Shown here: one piece after another, positions 61,001 through 64,000 of the stretch
How the letters are laid out: every line of letters starts with the position of its first letter
How positions within the stretch are numbered: position 1 is the first letter of the stretch
Source of the DNA: Stercorarius parasiticus
Lineage: Eukaryota > Chordata > Aves > Charadriiformes > Stercorariidae
Length of the DNA stretch: 64,000 nucleotides
Assembly: GCA_013396915.1 (NCBI GenBank)
Contig: VWZL01000430.1
Location: 1,017,939-1,081,938, forward strand
Direction of reading: 5' to 3'
The notes under the pieces: generated by a model
What the model saw: only the letters and a program-made list of their open reading frames with translations
The model's database searches: none
What the model was told of the DNA's origin: nothing
Translations under genes and position numbers: made by a program

Positions 61001-64000
61001 TTGCTCAGCCAGAACCATTCACTCTGCTTACAAGGCAACGTTACAGGATGAATTATCTTGCCAGTGCCTCAGTATATCACCATATAATCTTGTACACACT
61101 ATGACAGCAGTTATCAAATAACTTGGCATCCGAGCAGTTGTCTGCCCTGGTTATGGGCAATTTTCACATGTGTTTGTTTTGAAACACCCAGTCCCTCTTC
61201 CTTTTGCACCCCACAAGCCTCCAGTTTTCCCGGCATACCTCCTACCGCAGCATCTGCCATGACCACTGGCCAAGGCACGGGCAAAATGACGCTGCATTTC
61301 GAGCCGTAATGGTGAAGAGGCCCCTGATTCCAGTCCCAACACATGTGTACACCACTGGAATGGAGGAAGGACCACAGTTAGCCTCTGACCACTGTGCACA
61401 CATTGGGAGGGATGGTGGAAGCAGCACTTCCACTAAAATTGTCTTTTTGAGTATTCTCTGCAATCAGAACTTCAGCACTACGTATGAAGCAAGCTTGGCC
61501 CTACACAACTGATTTTGCTCAGGTCTTCAGCAGAAAAATCCAGGCTGATGTATCACATAGAGCAGATCAAGCCCCACTGCCCACTTCACCTTGACCCCTC
61601 CCCTTCAGGAGCCAAACCAGCTTTAGTGACCCTCTGGGCACAGAAATAATGCAACAGGACCCTTACCTGGCACCTTCTCACCTCCCTTTAAAAAAAACAC
61701 AGCAAAACCACCTGAGAGTGTCTGAACTACAACTGTTACATACTTATAACAGTGAATTAAATGGGAGATGAAAGTTTAGTGATTAATCTTCAACTTCTCA
61801 CAGTGCAATTTATCCTCTTTGTATTCTCGACCTCCAGCCTACACGAGCCAAATTGCCTGTATTTAACCAATTTCTAAAGATCCTACTCAAAATTTTTTGC
61901 AGAAAATAGCTCCAGTGTTCACCTTTCCCACCTCGGGGCTGCCCGAGACAAAACGAAACAAAGGCTGCCCTTGTCATCTGATTTATGCTGGTCCCATTCC
62001 CACCGGGCAAACGGGAGACTGGGCCAGAACACAATTTCGACACTCACTTCTAGTCTGTGTACACACATCCACCGAGGTCCTATTTCAGGAAAGACAACCG
62101 AGAAGAATGAGTTTTACATAATGACGTGTGAAGGGGAGAAAAAAGGAAGCTGGACCTGCTATAATTAGAAAGTGCTTACGCCCCCAAAGGCGGCTGCTTC
62201 GGCCCACGCATTTCATCACGAGTAGGTGCTCAGCTATATTTACCTCCTGTAAGAAATGTTTGCCTTGAGATGGGACACAGAAAACCCCACCAGGATGTGG
62301 TAAGTGAGAAGGGAAGTTCACAAGATGTGATCTCTAACTGACATCATTTTGAGGCACATCTGAAACTCAGATGCTTTTTGGGTTTTTAATGTGCAAGTTA
62401 TTCTTTAAAAAAAAAAAGCTGCATCAATGGCACAACGGTAGCTTTACTCTGATGTTCATTTAGCAATTAAGCCCTTCTGCACTGGAGCCCAGCCCTCGTG
62501 CTGGTGTCTTGGCAGGGAGGACCTCCTGCCAGGGAGCTGCACCCATGTGCCCACCATGGCACAGTGCTGCCAGACTGGCCTGTCTCACTTCAGTTGGCCA
62601 GGTCCACCCGTCACTGTCCTCTGCAGAAATATTGTGACCCCAGAGTCATCGGTCCATGGGTTCCACACAGCATTTCCCTTCACCCATGTCCACAGGCTGG
62701 GAAGCACCATTTAAGTCTTTGCTGATACTGATGCAAGGAGTGATATTGGAAGAGATGCCTGTACTAACACACCTGAGAGCTCTGGGGACAACAGGATCGG
62801 TGGTCTGGATGGGAAAGGGGGCAGCTCTCCCCCCATCTTTTCCCCCTTTTTCTCTTTCTTCTCTTTCTTGCATTGACCCTCTGGCCTCCAGCTGATTTCC
62901 ACGTCTCATGGAGTTGGCTTTCCCAAGGCTGGTACCTGTGCCACATGCCTCTGAACCCATGCAGGCACACACAGCCACCAAGGTTCGTTCCTCCGCTCAT
63001 TTTATTGGACAACATGAACTTAGAAAGGGGCCGAGTAGGAGCTAACCCTCCTTTTGTGAGGTCTCCTGGTGGAGAAAAAAGGCCCATGTGGGACCCCATA
63101 GCCATTTGAGTGATGTACAAAATATCTAGCAATGACAGAGGAGGAAGAGAGGAATCCAGGGAGCCGGGAGAGGGGAGAGTGACAGCTAATTCCCAAGTTT
63201 CAGTACTGTTCGTACAGAGCAGTGACTCCAAAGGGAAGACCATCACGCTTCATCCCTGAATGGATGGAGCAGGGATTAACAAGTAAGGTGGATCCAAAAG
63301 CTTGGTAGAGAAAACACTAATTAAAAAAACAAAAAAAAAATAGTACTTGTTCATCTTACTAATTTATGGAATAAATGTCAACAATTTCCAGTACCACTTT
63401 CTCCATTTTCTGGACAAGAATGGTGCCAACAGGGCATTGAAGCTATGGCCTGCAGCCCCCCAAGAAGCCGACAAGCCGGGCAGTGACTACAAGTTCCCTG
63501 AAGCACCCCAAAAACTAGCTGAAGTGATTCCATGAGTGCAGCCATCACTAAGGAGAGCTCATGCACCACAGAGCTTCCCATTCCCTGACACAGGCGTAAG
63601 AGAGGGCTGTGGGACTCACTGCAGCATTATCATCGACCCTGTGTGCTGCCAAGGAGAAGCTGTCTTGTCCAGATCAAGCTTGGAGGTGTCTGTCTTGGGC
63701 TGTGCAATGCTGAGTTACTCCTTGTGTCCATGGGCAAGACCCTTTCCATTCCATCTGGGTGCCTACAGGCAGCAGTTTGAGCCAGTCTCCCATTTTGTAC
63801 TTAATCAATACTTGAGGAGGAGCTAAAACACCTCTCAGAGCTCCCTTTTTCTCCCAACTGGCTATTGAGAGAACCTAAAATAATATTTAACTTTTACATA
63901 TTTACAATTGCATCACTAATCTCACCCCAACTTTCTCTCCCAGTATGCGCCCAGAAACAACAATTTAACTTGGAAGACCTACGGCCAGTGCTCAACCACC
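58001..64000. other. Unique sequence, no gene recognised
   Basis: Six kb with short open frames only; the longest is 160 codons on the minus strand (62764-63246) with no recognisable domain. Short A runs occur near 60818 and 62406. A CRE-like ATGACGTGTG near 62121 and a TAATTAG core near 62162 lie in a stretch at 62100-62260 that could be regulatory. No mobile element was recognised. Confidence 0.5.

Noticed and set aside
1..64000. CRISPR arrays, operons, ribosome binding sites or prokaryotic terminators
   Set aside because: The window is clearly vertebrate, with CR1 and MIR-like elements and intron-like content, and no regularly spaced direct repeats were seen.

Overview
The window looks like non-coding DNA from a bird genome. 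It holds about ten CR1 LINE fragments, several ending in the ATTCTATGATTCT-type tandem octamer that marks CR1 3' ends, plus avian-style LTR remnants, a few very old MIR-like SINE fragments and one much older LINE reverse-transcriptase fossil. GC content is mostly low to moderate, and a single N is present at 21876. I found no confident protein-coding gene, so the window is most likely a long intron or a gene desert. Species cannot be told from the sequence alone.

Layout. Positions 1-652 are the only strongly CpG-rich stretch: two GC-rich blocks separated by a 240-bp T-rich tract, with a good splice-donor-like site (GTAAGA) at 647. This could be a promoter with a first exon. A 148-bp segment with exon-like ends follows at 1528-1675. 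CR1 and MIR-like fragments occupy about 2.1-4.8 kb, then a CCTGCC minisatellite. The stretch from 5.4 to 16.9 kb is mostly unique sequence, broken by an LTR-like block near 12.2-12.9 kb and a small CR1 scrap at 14.3 kb. The two longest CR1 copies, each with a dead reverse transcriptase, lie at 16.9-18.2 kb (+) and 25.3-26.9 kb (-). A short LTR-like element with a possible 5-bp target duplication lies at 29.6-29.8 kb. Positions 29.8-41 kb are mostly unique, with two small CpG-dense patches at 35.3 and 37.9 kb. From 41 to 56 kb there are five more CR1 pieces, a MIR-like fragment and a TA/CA palindrome bounded by 8-bp inverted repeats. The old LINE fossil is at 57.8-58.0 kb; the rest is unique sequence.

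Nothing here acts together as a gene system. Activity is likely to be regulatory if present at all: the CpG-rich left edge, the isolated CpG patches and some AT-rich unique stretches are the places to look. I did not find a novel multi-gene system, and the findings below are modest structural oddities.
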